A stretch of DNA of 64,000 nt from Crambe crambe (taxonomy: Eukaryota > Porifera > Demospongiae > Poecilosclerida > Crambeidae), in the NCBI GenBank assembly GCA_963924555.1, contig OZ004585.1, positions 1 through 64,000 of the forward strand. Direction: 5' to 3'. The position numbers were made by a program, and so were the translations under genes. Below, in pieces: positions 31,944 through 41,518 of this stretch (positions are counted from its first letter, which is position 1; the number at the start of each line of letters is the position of its first letter). The notes under the pieces are model-generated. The model had not been told where the DNA came from. It ran no database searches and saw only the letters and a program-made list of their open reading frames with translations.

Positions 31944-34900
31944 TTAGCCATTCTGGGATTGCACTTCGGAGGGCTCCGGCTCGATCAACCTGTCCTTCGC
32001 ATGTTCGTAGCCCAAAACTCCTTCTCCAAAACTCCTGGCACTTTTCTCTGCCTCTTTAGGTCGGTAATAGAACCTGGAAAAAGTGTCCTCCTTGGACCAA
32101 CCAGCTCTGTTCAAGATCTCCTGAATTGAGACTCCCGACATTGCTGCAGCTGTAGCTGCTGCTCCCCTTGAAGAATGAGCATTATACTCTCCCAATCCTG
32201 CTCCTCTCAAGGTGTCCTTGATCCACCTCGCTATTGATGAGGATGTTACAGGTCTATATGGAGAGACTGTTGCCAGGAACAGCCTCTCTGACTTCCTGTG
32301 GCCACTTGTAACTTGCTCGTACACTTGGAGGCATGTCACAGGGCACAAGGATTTCTCTCGAAATCCTGCTATGAACACTTCTTGTGTTCTAAAATTCCCC
32401 TGTCTTGCTTGTTTTGCCAAGCCAACACATTGCAAGACTATCCCATCTTGAGTGTGTTTACTTCCTCTAAGGGAGAGTCTCACCAGGTCTGAAGCTCTGT
32501 GAGCCAGCACTAGGGCTAGCAAGATTGCCACCTTCTTGGTGATCTGTCTCAGGGACAATTTCTCATTATCTCCCCAGCCCCTAACATGAGCTAGTAGCTG
32601 TGCTACATTCCATGTTTGGGAGTACCTCGGCTGTGGAGGGCGGAGGTTAAATGCACCTTTTAATAGTCTTGAGACTAAAGGGTGCTGTCCCACCTGAAAG
32701 CCTTCAATTGGTAAGTGGGCTGAAGATAATGCTGATCTATAACAGTTGAGAGAGCGATATTGCTTACCCTTCTCGAACTCGTCAGCTAAGAATGCCAATA
32801 TAGATTGGATATCTGCCGAAAAGGCACAGGTATTTCTGATCCTACACCATTCTTCCCATTTCCTCCATGCCGAATTGTAGTTTGCATTTGTTTTCTCCCT
32901 CCACGAACACATGATGAGTTCGATAGCCTTTTCTGGAATTGAATCTGACTGGAAACGTCTCCTGAGACCTTCCATGCGGCCAACTGCAATTGATTGTTCA
33001 TTGCTACTGGGCAGTCGCAATTCGGTGATGGGATGAGTACATTCCTGCCGACTGGGAGTAGCAGTGGCAGATCGATCAGTGAATCCAGAATTACTGGGAA
33101 CCAGGGCTGTGATGTCCACAGGGGGGTGATCAGGACTATAGTCGCCCTTTCTGCCTGCACCTTCTGCAATACCCTGGTGATCAGGCACCAAGGTGGATGC
33201 ACAAAGCTCATCCTCCCTGCCCAAACCTGCGTGAATGCATCCGTTGCTGCCGCTTCTGGGTCTGCCCGCCAGCTGAAGAAATGTTCCAGCTGTGCTGAAA
33301 AGCGTGAAGCAAAGAGGTCCGTTTGTATTGGTCCCCACCACTCGTCTATCACTGCGAACAATTCCGGATTCAACATCCAATCTGTTCGGTCCCTCAGATA
33401 TCTGGATAGAAAGTCCGCTGTGACGTTCTGCTTCCCTGGTAGGTGTTGAGCCTTGATCTCTATCAAACGATCTATGCACCAATTCCATATTTCCTTTGTG
33501 AGGGCCGTAAGAGGATCCGATCTTGTCCCCCCCATCTTGTTCACATATGCTACAACGGTCATATTGTCCGACAATATCTGGACTGACTGCCCATGTGTCT
33601 GCTTCAGGAATGCCTTCAGGGCATAAAATACTGCTAGGAGCTCTAGCCAATTGATATGTTGCTTTCTCTCCTCCAGACTCCAGCATCCTCCTGTCATCTC
33701 TCCCTGGGAGAAAGCACCCCATCCCATGCATGATGCATCCGTTTCTATGGTAACCTCTGGGTTGAGTTGAAGCATCTTCTTCCCATTCCATTTGGGTAGG
33801 TTGTCCGACCACCAAGCTAGGTCCTCTCTGGCTTCCAGAGACATCTTGGTGTCCCCATCGTAGCCCCTTACCCGCAAGGCTCTGTGCTTGAGCCTCTGCA
33901 AGCTTCTGTAGTGTAGTGGGGCTGGGTGCACTGCCAGTATCGCTGCTGATAATTTGCCCAGGAACTGGGCTAAGATTCTTGCTGAAACTTTGTCCTGCTT
34001 CAGTAACTTCCTCGCTTGCTTCCTGATTTCCTCCAACTTCTCCTTGGGGAGTCTCAGCTCCCTCCTGATCGAGTCTATTGTGAAGCCCAGGAACTCCAGT
34101 ATCTGGGTGGGCTCTAAATGGGACTTTGGAAAGTTGATCAGGAAACCTAAACCCTGCAGCAAAGTCACTACCATTGCTGTATGCTTCTGGAGTACTGTTT
34201 TGGACTGCTCCATTAACAGTATGTCGTCCAGGTATATCACGCAACGGACTCCCTTCTGTCGGAGGTAACTTACAACCGGACGAAGAAGCTTTGTGAAGAC
34301 TCTTGGGGCTGTGGAGAGCCCAAAGGGGAGGCATCTGAACTCGTAAGCCTTGTCCCTCCATATAAACCTCAGAAACTTGCGATGCTTCTGGTGAATGGGG
34401 ACTGCGAAATATGCATCTTTGAGGTCTATGCGGGTCATCCAGTCTCCTTCCCTCAATAATTCCCTTACCACCTGAATACCTTCCATCTTGAAGTGCTGGT
34501 ATGCCATGAAGCGATTCAAGGGCTTGAGGTTGATGACTGGTCTGAACTTTCCTCCTTTCTTTGGTACTACAAAGATTCTTGAATAGAAACCCTCTGTCGA
34601 CCTCTCCACTTGATGCACTGCTCCTTTCTCCAGGAGGGATTCCACCTCGTCTGAGATAATGGAAGCTGTTGTTCCTCCCGACTTGGTAATAGGTATGGAA
34701 TGTTGTACCGGCACTCCAAGCAACTCTAGTTTGTAACCCCTCACAACCTCCAGTACCCATGGGTCTGAAGTTATCTCCTGCCAATTGGGGAGATGGTGGG
34801 ATATTCTGCAAGCCTGTGTTGCTTGGGGGAATACATTGATTAAGCTTAATTCTTTTACAATTTCTTGAGTTAATGTTTTTGGTAAAGGGTTCTTTTCTAC

Positions 34901-34976
34901 TTGTTCTGTTCTCTTTGTTGTTTGCTTGGCTTCCGGAACTTGTGGAAGATCTTTGGAGCTGGATCCAGGCGTCCAA
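31944..34976 (-). CDS. DIRS tyrosine recombinase ORF (YR domain in last third)
   Basis: The recombinase domain occupies roughly the last 320 codons (about 32910-31944). It shows a helical N-terminal region (YNSAWRKWEEWC) and the catalytic set HRASDLVRL (first Arg), AHSSRGAAATAA (H-x-x-R type box) and AGWSKEDTFSRFYYRP (Trp and nucleophile Tyr). This enzyme would insert the circular DNA copy into the genome. The frame stays open upstream for another ~690 codons, overlapping the RT gene in a different frame; that part is rich in Ser, Gly, Arg and Pro and looks like the shadow of the RT gene, so the true start is probably near 33000. How it is translated (separate start, frameshift or spliced RNA) is not visible. 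No stop or frameshift interrupts the domain. Confidence 0.82.
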   Translation of the reverse strand: MDAWIQLQRSSTSSGSQANNKENRTSRKEPFTKNINSRNCKRIKLNQCIPPSNTGLQNIPPSPQLAGDNFRPMGTGGCEGLQTRVAWSAGTTFHTYYQVGRNNSFHYLRRGGIPPGERSSASSGEVDRGFLFKNLCSTKERRKVQTSHQPQALESLHGIPALQDGRYSGGKGIIEGRRLDDPHRPQRCIFRSPHSPEASQVSEVYMEGQGLRVQMPPLWALHSPKSLHKASSSGCKLPPTEGSPLRDIPGRHTVNGAVQNSTPEAYSNGSDFAAGFRFPDQLSKVPFRAHPDTGVPGLHNRLDQEGAETPQGEVGGNQEASEEVTEAGQSFSKNLSPVPGQIISSDTGSAPSPTTLQKLAEAQAQSLAGKGLRWGHQDVSGSQRGPSLVVGQPTQMEWEEDASTQPRGYHRNGCIMHGMGCFLPGRDDRRMLESGGEKATYQLARAPSSILCPEGIPEADTWAVSPDIVGQYDRCSICEQDGGDKIGSSYGPHKGNMELVHRSFDRDQGSTPTREAERHSGLSIQISEGPNRLDVESGIVRSDRRVVGTNTNGPLCFTLFSTAGTFLQLAGRPRSGSNGCIHAGLGREDELCASTLVPDHQGIAEGAGRKGDYSPDHPPVDITALVPSNSGFTDRSATATPSRQECTHPITELRLPSSNEQSIAVGRMEGLRRRFQSDSIPEKAIELIMCSWREKTNANYNSAWRKWEEWCRIRNTCAFSADIQSILAFLADEFEKGKQYRSLNCYRSALSSAHLPIEGFQVGQHPLVSRLLKGAFNLRPPQPRYSQTWNVAQLLAHVRGWGDNEKLSLRQITKKVAILLALVLAHRASDLVRLSLRGSKHTQDGIVLQCVGLAKQARQGNFRTQEVFIAGFREKSLCPVTCLQVYEQVTSGHRKSERLFLATVSPYRPVTSSSIARWIKDTLRGAGLGEYNAHSSRGAAATAAAMSGVSIQEILNRAGWSKEDTFSRFYYRPKEAEKSARSFGEGVLGYEHAKDRLIEPEPSEVQSQNG

Positions 34977-35011
34977 AGACTGATCTCCTGATGGGAGGTG
35001 TGACGCCCCAA
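32786..35011 (-). CDS. DIRS reverse transcriptase-RNase H polyprotein
   Basis: A continuous 741-codon frame. Order of motifs: FRPVINLKPLNRF, RIDLKDAYFAVPIH (first catalytic Asp), LPFGLSTAPRVFTK, and VIYLDDILLM (the YLDD active site), all as in Ty3/DIRS-type reverse transcriptases. RNase H follows with TIETDASCMGWGAFSQG, LELLAVFYALKAF, ILSDNMTVVAYVN and HLPGKQNVTADFLSR. The next ~120 residues (TDLFASRFSAQ, FVHPPWCLI, VLITPLWTSQPWFP) match the conserved block after RNase H that in DIRS elements has been described as Dam-methylase-like. The frame overlaps the end of gag by ~115 bp and the start of the recombinase domain by ~120 bp. Catalytic residues are intact, so the element may be recently active. 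Confidence 0.9.
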   Translation of the reverse strand: MGRHTSHQEISLWTPGSSSKDLPQVPEAKQTTKRTEQVEKNPLPKTLTQEIVKELSLINVFPQATQACRISHHLPNWQEITSDPWVLEVVRGYKLELLGVPVQHSIPITKSGGTTASIISDEVESLLEKGAVHQVERSTEGFYSRIFVVPKKGGKFRPVINLKPLNRFMAYQHFKMEGIQVVRELLREGDWMTRIDLKDAYFAVPIHQKHRKFLRFIWRDKAYEFRCLPFGLSTAPRVFTKLLRPVVSYLRQKGVRCVIYLDDILLMEQSKTVLQKHTAMVVTLLQGLGFLINFPKSHLEPTQILEFLGFTIDSIRRELRLPKEKLEEIRKQARKLLKQDKVSARILAQFLGKLSAAILAVHPAPLHYRSLQRLKHRALRVRGYDGDTKMSLEAREDLAWWSDNLPKWNGKKMLQLNPEVTIETDASCMGWGAFSQGEMTGGCWSLEERKQHINWLELLAVFYALKAFLKQTHGQSVQILSDNMTVVAYVNKMGGTRSDPLTALTKEIWNWCIDRLIEIKAQHLPGKQNVTADFLSRYLRDRTDWMLNPELFAVIDEWWGPIQTDLFASRFSAQLEHFFSWRADPEAAATDAFTQVWAGRMSFVHPPWCLITRVLQKVQAERATIVLITPLWTSQPWFPVILDSLIDLPLLLPVGRNVLIPSPNCDCPVAMNNQLQLAAWKVSGDVSSQIQFQKRLSNSSCVRGGRKQMQTTIRHGGNGKNGVGSEIPVPFRQISNLYWHS

Positions 35012-36525
35012 TTTGGACGGCGACCCTGGGGCTTGGGAAGGTTGAACCTCCTGTTGGGGTCGCCGCTCCCTGAAAAACGATGGTTGTAGTCTGTATTTTT
35101 CTTGGTTAGCCCCTTCAGGGCTGAGACATTGTCTGACATCTTCTTGGCTCTCTTGCCAAAGTCATCGCCAAACAAATATGCTCCTCTCTCCGGAAACTCC
35201 GCCTCTGCTAGCGGCCTCAGGTCCTTGTTGAGGTGCTTTAGAAGTGATCTTCTTCTCTCAACATTGAAATGTGCTGATGCATTGCCTAGGAGAGCAAGAG
35301 TAGACTTACAAACCAAGTCCACATCCACTTCTCTTCCTTGGCTCCTCTCATTGAGCATCCACACCAGTGGGCCTGCTGCATCTAATGCGAACCGCTGTAG
35401 CTTGCTCAAGAAGCTGTCATACGTCTTTGCTGTCTTGGGAACTAGGCATGACACCGATTCATCCAGCTTTGGTGGATGGATTGGGTCACAGGCAGGGATA
35501 GGATACTTGTTCATAGTATCCTTTCGCTTGTCATTCTTCAATGGTTTAAGAGCAACTGACCGCAGGAACTTTCTAGTTTCTTCTGTTGGAGTGAAACTTC
35601 TCTTTGCTGGTGGTTGTCGCTCCTCCTCTCCTTCGTCGCTCTCGTCAGAGCTGCTAAGCAGCTCTCTCCTTTCCCTTCCAGAGATAAATGGATCAATATC
35701 GTCCTCCGATACCTCTGTTGCTGATGAGGTAGAAGGGTCCTCCTCTGGCCTAGATCTCTTCCTGTTCTCCCTCGGTGATGTTCTCACTGGGTCTATGGGA
35801 GGTTGATAAGCCCGAGGGTCTACTGGCCATGGGGGAAAACCTGGAAACATCCCTTGGTTCTGCCCATAGGATGGTGGGAATTGCCAATATCCTGTGTGTG
35901 GTGGGTATGGAGGTCGCACCTGACTTCCATAGGCTGCTGATGCATCTGCACCTGTCCATCCTGGATCGGCGTATCCTGCCCAACCCCACTGGTTCTGACC
36001 TGCTTGTGCAGAACTGGGTGTAGCATCATCAGCACTATGACCTCTGCCCCTGTCGTTCCTTGTTTCCTTGCCGAGGTAGTTCCTGGCTTCATTGCTGAGG
36101 GTGTTCCTGGCTTCATTGCCAATATTGTTTCTGGCTTCATTGCCAAGATTGTACCTGGCTTCATTGCCATGACCGTTCCTGGCTTCATTGCCATAACCAC
36201 TATTGGCTTCATTGCCTTGAATTGTCCTGGCTTCTTTGCCAGTGCTAGGTACTAGACCATAGTAGGCTTCATTGCCTAGGTCCTGGTAATCTACATCGGA
36301 GCAGGCTTCATTGCCTGAATCTGGGTCAAGGTAGGCTTCGTTGATGTGAGATAGGCCATGTGGCACGTGGCCCGACCTACCCTGATTCCTACTCTGATTT
36401 CCCCCAGCTAACTCTTTCAACGATGGCAAGAGGGCCTTAGCTAACTCCTGCATTACCTGAGGACAGCTTTTTAGCTCATCTAGCATCGATCCCGAAGGAT
36501 TCTCTCTCTCACTGCGTTGAGCCAT
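34897..36525 (-). CDS. DIRS Gag-like protein, 542 aa
   Basis: First gene of the element, starting MAQRSERENPSG. Residues ~75-170 contain a tandem repeat of the octapeptide type GNEAR-x-x-x (for example GNEARNTL), encoded by 24-bp repeats at 36060-36320. A low-complexity Pro/Tyr/Gln region and an acidic Ser cluster (SSDESDEGEEE) follow. The C-terminal ~230 residues are helical and basic at the end (KPSKQQREQNK), as expected for an RNA-binding capsid-type protein. No CCHC knuckle is seen. The role is inferred from position, since DIRS Gag proteins are poorly conserved. Confidence 0.72.
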   Translation of the reverse strand: MAQRSERENPSGSMLDELKSCPQVMQELAKALLPSLKELAGGNQSRNQGRSGHVPHGLSHINEAYLDPDSGNEACSDVDYQDLGNEAYYGLVPSTGKEARTIQGNEANSGYGNEARNGHGNEARYNLGNEARNNIGNEARNTLSNEARNYLGKETRNDRGRGHSADDATPSSAQAGQNQWGWAGYADPGWTGADASAAYGSQVRPPYPPHTGYWQFPPSYGQNQGMFPGFPPWPVDPRAYQPPIDPVRTSPRENRKRSRPEEDPSTSSATEVSEDDIDPFISGRERRELLSSSDESDEGEEERQPPAKRSFTPTEETRKFLRSVALKPLKNDKRKDTMNKYPIPACDPIHPPKLDESVSCLVPKTAKTYDSFLSKLQRFALDAAGPLVWMLNERSQGREVDVDLVCKSTLALLGNASAHFNVERRRSLLKHLNKDLRPLAEAEFPERGAYLFGDDFGKRAKKMSDNVSALKGLTKKNTDYNHRFSGSGDPNRRFNLPKPQGRRPNWGVTPPIRRSVFGRLDPAPKIFHKFRKPSKQQREQNK

Positions 36526-36789
36526 TTTTTCCCGCGTGAGCTGTTGAAAGGACTGATTGGTGGGTGGGGCCGGGGCCCTATATGACTGAGTTTGTGAGTT
36601 TGACGATTATTACCAACAGCTGGAAAGGAGCTATTGTTAGGACAATGCGAAGGACAGGTTGATCGAGCCGGAGCCCTCCGAAGTGCAATTATAATAAACA
36701 TTGGCGCCTTCTTGAACAAGTGGCGGGAAAAATATAATATTATACGGATGTGAGCTATAAACTTCAGTTCAGTAATAAACTCTTTTCTT

Positions 36790-37743
36790 CACTTGGGGTG
36801 CTATCTTTTTGAGGGGGAGCAGGTTATTATTTCCTTTCTCCGGAGCAAGCGTTTGCTGGCCAGATCCAAGACTTGTCAGCAATGTGGGATTCCCATGCAT
36901 GAGGCATCAGAGATGGAGTTAGGTGGAGGTGCCGTCAATGCAAGACAAGCAGAAGTATTTGGGATGGGAGCTTCTTTTCAAAGTCCCGGATTTCCCTGCA
37001 GAAGTGGCTTCTTCTGATGTACCTGTGGGCTCGGAATTACCCAGCAAGGGATGTAGCACAGGAGGCTGAGATTGACAAGAACACTGCATGTGATATTTTG
37101 CAGTGGTTCAGGGAAGTATGTTCAGCCAAGCTCATCAAGACCGGAATTACCCTGGGAAAGTAGTCCAAATAGGTGAAAGTCTGTTTCGGCACAAGCCAAA
37201 GGTAAAGTCAATCACCCTAGATATGAAAATAACCATCTACTTTTACTGAAAGATGTCTTGGCCTCAATAGCTCTGTCAAATACAAGTGTAGTTGTCGCCA
37301 TTATGAGTTGGGGCTAGGGTCAGTTAATCATAGCATCACTCTATCTCTTATAGAATCACTGAGGTAGGCCACCATCAAGTGAGATTTGGGTGTTTGGGAT
37401 GGTAGACGTCTCACATGAGCCAGCTTTGGGGTACATGGAGATTGTCCAGAGGAGAAATGCTGCAACCCTTTTGCCCATTAACAGTGTGCAGTCTCTTCCT
37501 TCTGTTGCTACCCATGAGACAGTCAACCATAGCCTTCATTTTGTTGACCCAGTAACTGGTGTGCACACACAAAAGTGAGAGTTACTGGAACCGGGTCAAG
37601 ATCAAACTGAAAAGAATGAAGGGTTGCCATACAGACAAGATACCAGAGTATCTGGATGAATTTGTGGCGGGAGCGATATGGCAAATTTACTGGTGAGGCT
37701 TTTGAAAATCTTGCCAAAGATATAGCTGACCTTTATCCAGTTT
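36790..37743 (+). pseudogene. Merlin-family DNA transposase remnant inside the DIRS element
   Basis: Pieces of a Merlin (IS1016-like) transposase are readable on the plus strand in several frames: a zinc-ribbon start (TCQQCGIPMHE), then GSFFSKSRISLQKWLLLMYL, ARNYPARDVAQEAEIDK, a broken QIGESLFRHKPK (first catalytic acid region), YMEIVQRRNAATLLPI, HETVNHSLHFVDP and a C-terminal VESYWNRVKIKLKRMKGCH. A ~150-bp foreign stretch splits it near 37200-37370, and several frameshifts and stops are present. It lies in the DIRS 5' leader, opposite in direction to the DIRS genes, so it inserted into the retrotransposon or its ancestor. Clear Merlin terminal repeats were not found. Confidence 0.8.
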
Positions 37744-37875
37744 GAATATTCCTACGTTACCAGTCATCTTCACATCTGATTCAATCATGACCCCATAACT
37801 TCTCTTATCCAGTTTGAATATTCCTACGTTACCAGTCACCATTCACATCTGATTCAATCATGACCCCATAACTTA
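37738..37875. repeat. ~64-bp direct duplication
   Basis: CCAGTTTGAATATTCCTACG ... GACCCCATAACTT occurs twice, the first copy straddling the stop of the Merlin remnant, so the remnant's 3' end was duplicated after decay began. Confidence 0.9.
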
Positions 37876-37968
37876 TCTGCTACACATCATCGATCAGTCA
37901 TCATCTTCATCGAGTCAATAATCACATGGGACTGCACGTGCATTGGCCACGATCACGTGCTAAAAATA

Positions 37969-38036
37969 GTATAAGAATGCGCGAAATTAAAAAAGAATGG
38001 GATTAAAGAGTGGGGCCGTTCATCCATATTGATCCG
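37969..38036. repeat. DIRS right terminal inverted repeat
   Basis: Reverse complement of 31525-31592. Being at the 5' end of the minus-strand genes, it should contain the element's promoter. Confidence 0.9.
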
Positions 38037-38309
38037 CTAAATCCTCTTTCCAACCTACATAGGTTCATTTCTGATAGTCCAACCGTTGGTGAGTTACATT
38101 GGGTATAGCCAGTCTGTTAAAATATCCATAGCCAGTTTGTTAAAGTTATGCAACTGTACTGAAGGTGGATACAAGTTGGAAATGCTACATTTGTCACACG
38201 ATCTTAACCTTTGTAGCTGATTCGAGTTGATTCAGTAGATGATGATAGCAAACCCAACTCTTCTGATACATAATCAGCCTTGCCAATTAGCCATCAGCAG
38301 AAATCGCAT

Positions 38310-39059
38310 ATTGAACCTTCAGTTTCTTGTCCTAGATATTTTCAGAAATTTACCAAGGCTATAGACGTGCAATTTTTTGCAAGACTGATAACACTCAAAT
38401 GTGAATCTAAACATTCAGCATGATGTCTAGCCTCACTTTTTTGACTATTATAATCCAAATTGGTCACAAAAACTGTCTTCCTACCAGTGCTATAGAATTC
38501 ACCAATTTTTTACGAGACCAGTAGCATTCTAATGTCAATCTGAGCATTCAGTGTGATGCCTAGATTCACTTTTGACTGTTAAAACCCAAATTGGTCATAA
38601 TGTTTTTGGTTTTTTGTTGTTTTTTTGTTTCTTTTTTTGTTGTTTTTTTGTTTTGTTTTTTTGTTTTTGTTGTTTCTTTTTTTTTTGCAATTTACCAAGG
38701 CTGGAAATTTCCAAATTTTTTTACGAGACCAATAGCACTCAAACATGAAGCTAAATGTTAAGCATGATCATAGATGCACTTTTGACTGTTTCAAACCCAA
38801 ATTGGTCAAGGCTTTTACCAAGAGTTGGATGTAATCTGGAAACTTGTCACAAAGGTGGTCCCAAGTTGATGTTGAGACCTGGTCCCATTGGTCCCAAATT
38901 GATGTTGGGACCTTGTCCCATTTGTCGCAATACTTGCATGAATACAGTAAACTCCCTCTAATTAGGATCCCTGAAATGAGGCAACCCCAGTAAGTCTCAA
39001 TGTATACTTCATACAAGTTGGTTGGCAGAGTTCAAGTGTTAACTGAATTGCAAGTTGGT
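38310..39059. repeat. Diverged ~150-200 bp tandem repeat with T-rich block
   Basis: Three to four diverged copies of TTTACCAAGGCTATAGA ... AACATTCAGCATGATG ... CACTTTTGACTGTT ... AACCCAAATTGGTCA (near 38340, 38480, 38700; another at about 39670). A T/G low-complexity run (TTGTTTTTTTG words) lies at 38600-38690. No gene seen. Confidence 0.75.
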
Positions 39060-39680
39060 TATCCAATGCTCTCACTGTTTCTGTCCAAATTTGCATCTTG
39101 TCTTTGAATGCTGTAGGCCTATGTGAGGTCCCTCAAAATCAGCAATTGTTATTTGGAAAATCTGACTAAAGACCATATAATTATTATAACCCTTTCCTAT
39201 ATCTATCTCTTTAGCTATTGTCACTGTGGCCAGCTGGAGCTAGCTGTTTTCATAGCCCTATTGTTCTTAGCCACCAGCCCATTTTGGTGGGTCAGTAATG
39301 AGCCATTGACTGGAAGAGCCAGGAGATCAGCCTTGAATCAAACCATGGAGGAGAAAGCCTCTTCTTGAGGGCCCAGGAAGCTAAATCCTCTTTCCAACCC
39401 AGTACCCCTACGTAGGTTCATTTCAGATAGTCCAACCATAGGTGAGTTACATTGGCTATAGCCAGTTCATTAAAATGTCCATAGCCAGTTTGTTAAAGTT
39501 ATGCAACTGTACTGAAGGTGGAGACAAGTTGGAAATGCTACATTCGTCACACACAATCTTACCTTCATAGCTGATTTGAGTTGATCACAAACTTCAGTAG
39601 ATGATGACACTCTTCTGATACATAATCAGCCTTTCCGATTAGCCATCAGTAGAAGTAGGGTGCATTGCATGTTCAGCATG
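39060..39680. repeat. Unnamed interspersed repeat family, copy 3
   Basis: Uninterrupted copy of the family that hosts the LINE and DIRS insertions. It supplies the empty-site sequence AAGCTAAATCCTCTTTCC at about 39379. Diverged from the other copies by small indels. Confidence 0.8.
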
Positions 39681-40560
39681 ATGCCTAGATTCATTTTGAC
39701 CGTTGAAACCCAAATTGGTCAAGGCTTGGGGAATAATGTCAAGAGTTGGAATGCTTGCAAATCACCAATCACCAATAGGAGTTCTTTGTAATCTGGAAAC
39801 TTCCCTTTTCCCGTTTCGTTGTGAGGAAGGTGAGTGCATACGTGGTTGAACCTGGCACGAATGAATTTTATTTGCTAGTTGAACTAAATTTTAGCACATC
39901 TTGTCTGTCTAGAAGCCAACAAATTTTCATTTTGATATAATGCATTTTGTGGCAAGTACGTATTACAGGTTCCCCACTCTTGCCTCTGAGGCCAAAAAAC
40001 AGAGAATTCCCCCGATGGCTAAAAAACAAAGGCTATATGTGCCTTGGGTTTTTATCGAAATTTGGCCCGAACTTTGACCCCCCTTTAACGGCCAATAACG
40101 AAGAATCGAGGACCACCCTTCAACGGCCATACGACATGCACCCTACCCTTGCCTATGGAGCCAAAATGGCAATTTCAATTCGACGGCCAAAAAAACAAAA
40201 ATTAACTAATGGGCATGGACTAACCCTTGGACGGACATAAACCATGCACTAAGGCAAAAAATCAATTTCAGCTTATGGTCCGAACTATAACCCCCCCCCC
40301 CTCCCATAGCCTATAACGAAGAATCACGGACTAACCCTTTGACGGACATAAACCGTGCACCATATCTGTTAATATGAAGGCAAAAAATGGATTTCAGTTC
40401 CACGGGGAAAATATCCAAGTCTATAGCTTTAGTTAACTAATGGTCCGAACTATAAACCCGTGGCCTATAACGAACAATGACAGACTAGACATAAACCATG
40501 GATTATATCCATTAACAAGAAGGAAAATTCTCAATTACATCATCACTGTGATGTTACTTA
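39681..40560. repeat. Degenerate ~130-bp tandem repeat
   Basis: From about 39930 there are four poorly conserved units of the kind GGTCCGAACTATAACCC ... CCTATAACGAAGAATCA ... CGGACATAAACCATGCAC. The bases before that (39681-39929) and after (to 40560) show nothing recognisable. Confidence 0.7.
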
Positions 40561-41518
40561 GAAACCCAAAAATAAGTATGTATGTATGTGCTAGCTAATT
40601 AACTTGAGCAGGTGCAATCGCCCCAAGAGAGAGGATACACATAATGGTGTTATGTATAAGGTAAGAGATAACTCAGCTCAGTATGCTTAGAGTGTGTTAT
40701 GAATGAATGTTGGAGGCCAGCAGCAGCAGAGAGCACTAGAAAACGAACAGCGGTAAATGGCTGGCCTTTTTATACTGTTACACACACTTTTCAAGCAGTT
40801 AGGTTAGACTGGTGGTGATTAACCACACAGACGAAACACTATCTCTAATCGTACGGGACAGAACGACCTAGGAGCAAAAAAGGTCCAGACATTGGGTTTA
40901 CGCACGGCTAATCTTACTAGGAGGTGGGACCAAAGACCAGGTTCGGGGTGGACAAGAAAACAAGTCCATCCCAGCAAAGATAGGACATGACGAGTCAGTG
41001 ATATGGGCAACTTGAGACTATCCCCCACACGAAAACTTGGGACCTGAGAGTAATAGGAAACAAGTCACCCTTCTCAGTACAACGAAGAATCGTGCCCAGC
41101 CACATGCCCAGTGAGGAGAGCCAACAACAGTGAGGAGGGCCAGGAGACACTGAACGTTATGGACAGTGGTAAGGGGCTGAAGTACCATACTGTATCGTTC
41201 TGTACTATACTGTATCATTCTACACCATTTCTATATCATTCTGTACCATTCTACCATTCTGCATTTTAACAGTGCATGCTCACCTCAAAGATAGCGATAA
41301 CAGAACAGAAGCAGCCACGACGATTTCTATTAGGAGCACACCTCTTTGAATTTGACCTCTGTACTCTGTGTAGTCTCAGTCGTCTTTTGGTCTGCTCTGG
41401 TCTCTGGTCTCTGTCGTCTCTGATCGTGGTAACAGTAGACTGGAGCAACAGACCCTTAAGGGTGGGAGGTCTCTGAGGGCCGCTTTAGAGTGGCTCGTAT
41501 TAGACAGGTTTCACTGTT
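40561..41518. other. No gene recognised
   Basis: Unique sequence with short microsatellites (GTATGTATGT at 40577; AGCAGCAGCAGAG at 40721) and an irregular TGTACCATTCTATATCATTC minisatellite at 41190-41265. Open frames are short and show no family resemblance or splice-consistent chain. Confidence 0.4.

Larger units (their letters stand above)
31525..38036 (-). mobile_element. DIRS-type tyrosine-recombinase retrotransposon, apparently full length
   Basis: A 6,512-bp element whose ends are inverted repeats of about 68 bp: left CGGATCAATATGGATGAACG, right the reverse complement at 38017-38036. It sits inside copy 2 of the unnamed repeat, where uninterrupted copies read AAGCTAAATCCTCTTT. Genes run on the minus strand: gag (34897-36525), RT-RNase H (32786-35011) and a tyrosine recombinase (31944 onwards). 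Near the 3' end lie the overlapping complementary segments typical of DIRS: 31690-31800 pairs with 36540-36655, 31960-31998 pairs with 36650-36692, and 31621-31711 pairs with 31877-31960. DIRS elements copy through RNA and insert a circular DNA by recombinase rather than integrase. CTAAAT flanks both ends. The 5' leader is enlarged by a Merlin remnant. Confidence 0.92.

Noticed and set aside
31944-34976. A single 1,010-residue protein with a long Ser/Gly/Arg-rich N-terminal domain
   Set aside because: The first ~690 codons are the overlapping frame of the RT-RNase H gene and show no domain; only the C-terminal recombinase region is accepted.
38600-38690. T-rich run as a LINE poly(A) tail on the minus strand
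   Set aside because: The run is interrupted by regular G residues, lies within a tandem repeat and has no reverse-transcriptase sequence beside it.
40819-41476. Short open frames on both strands between the tandem repeats and the small TIR element
   Set aside because: No domain, no in-phase splice partners and no codon pattern set them apart from background.
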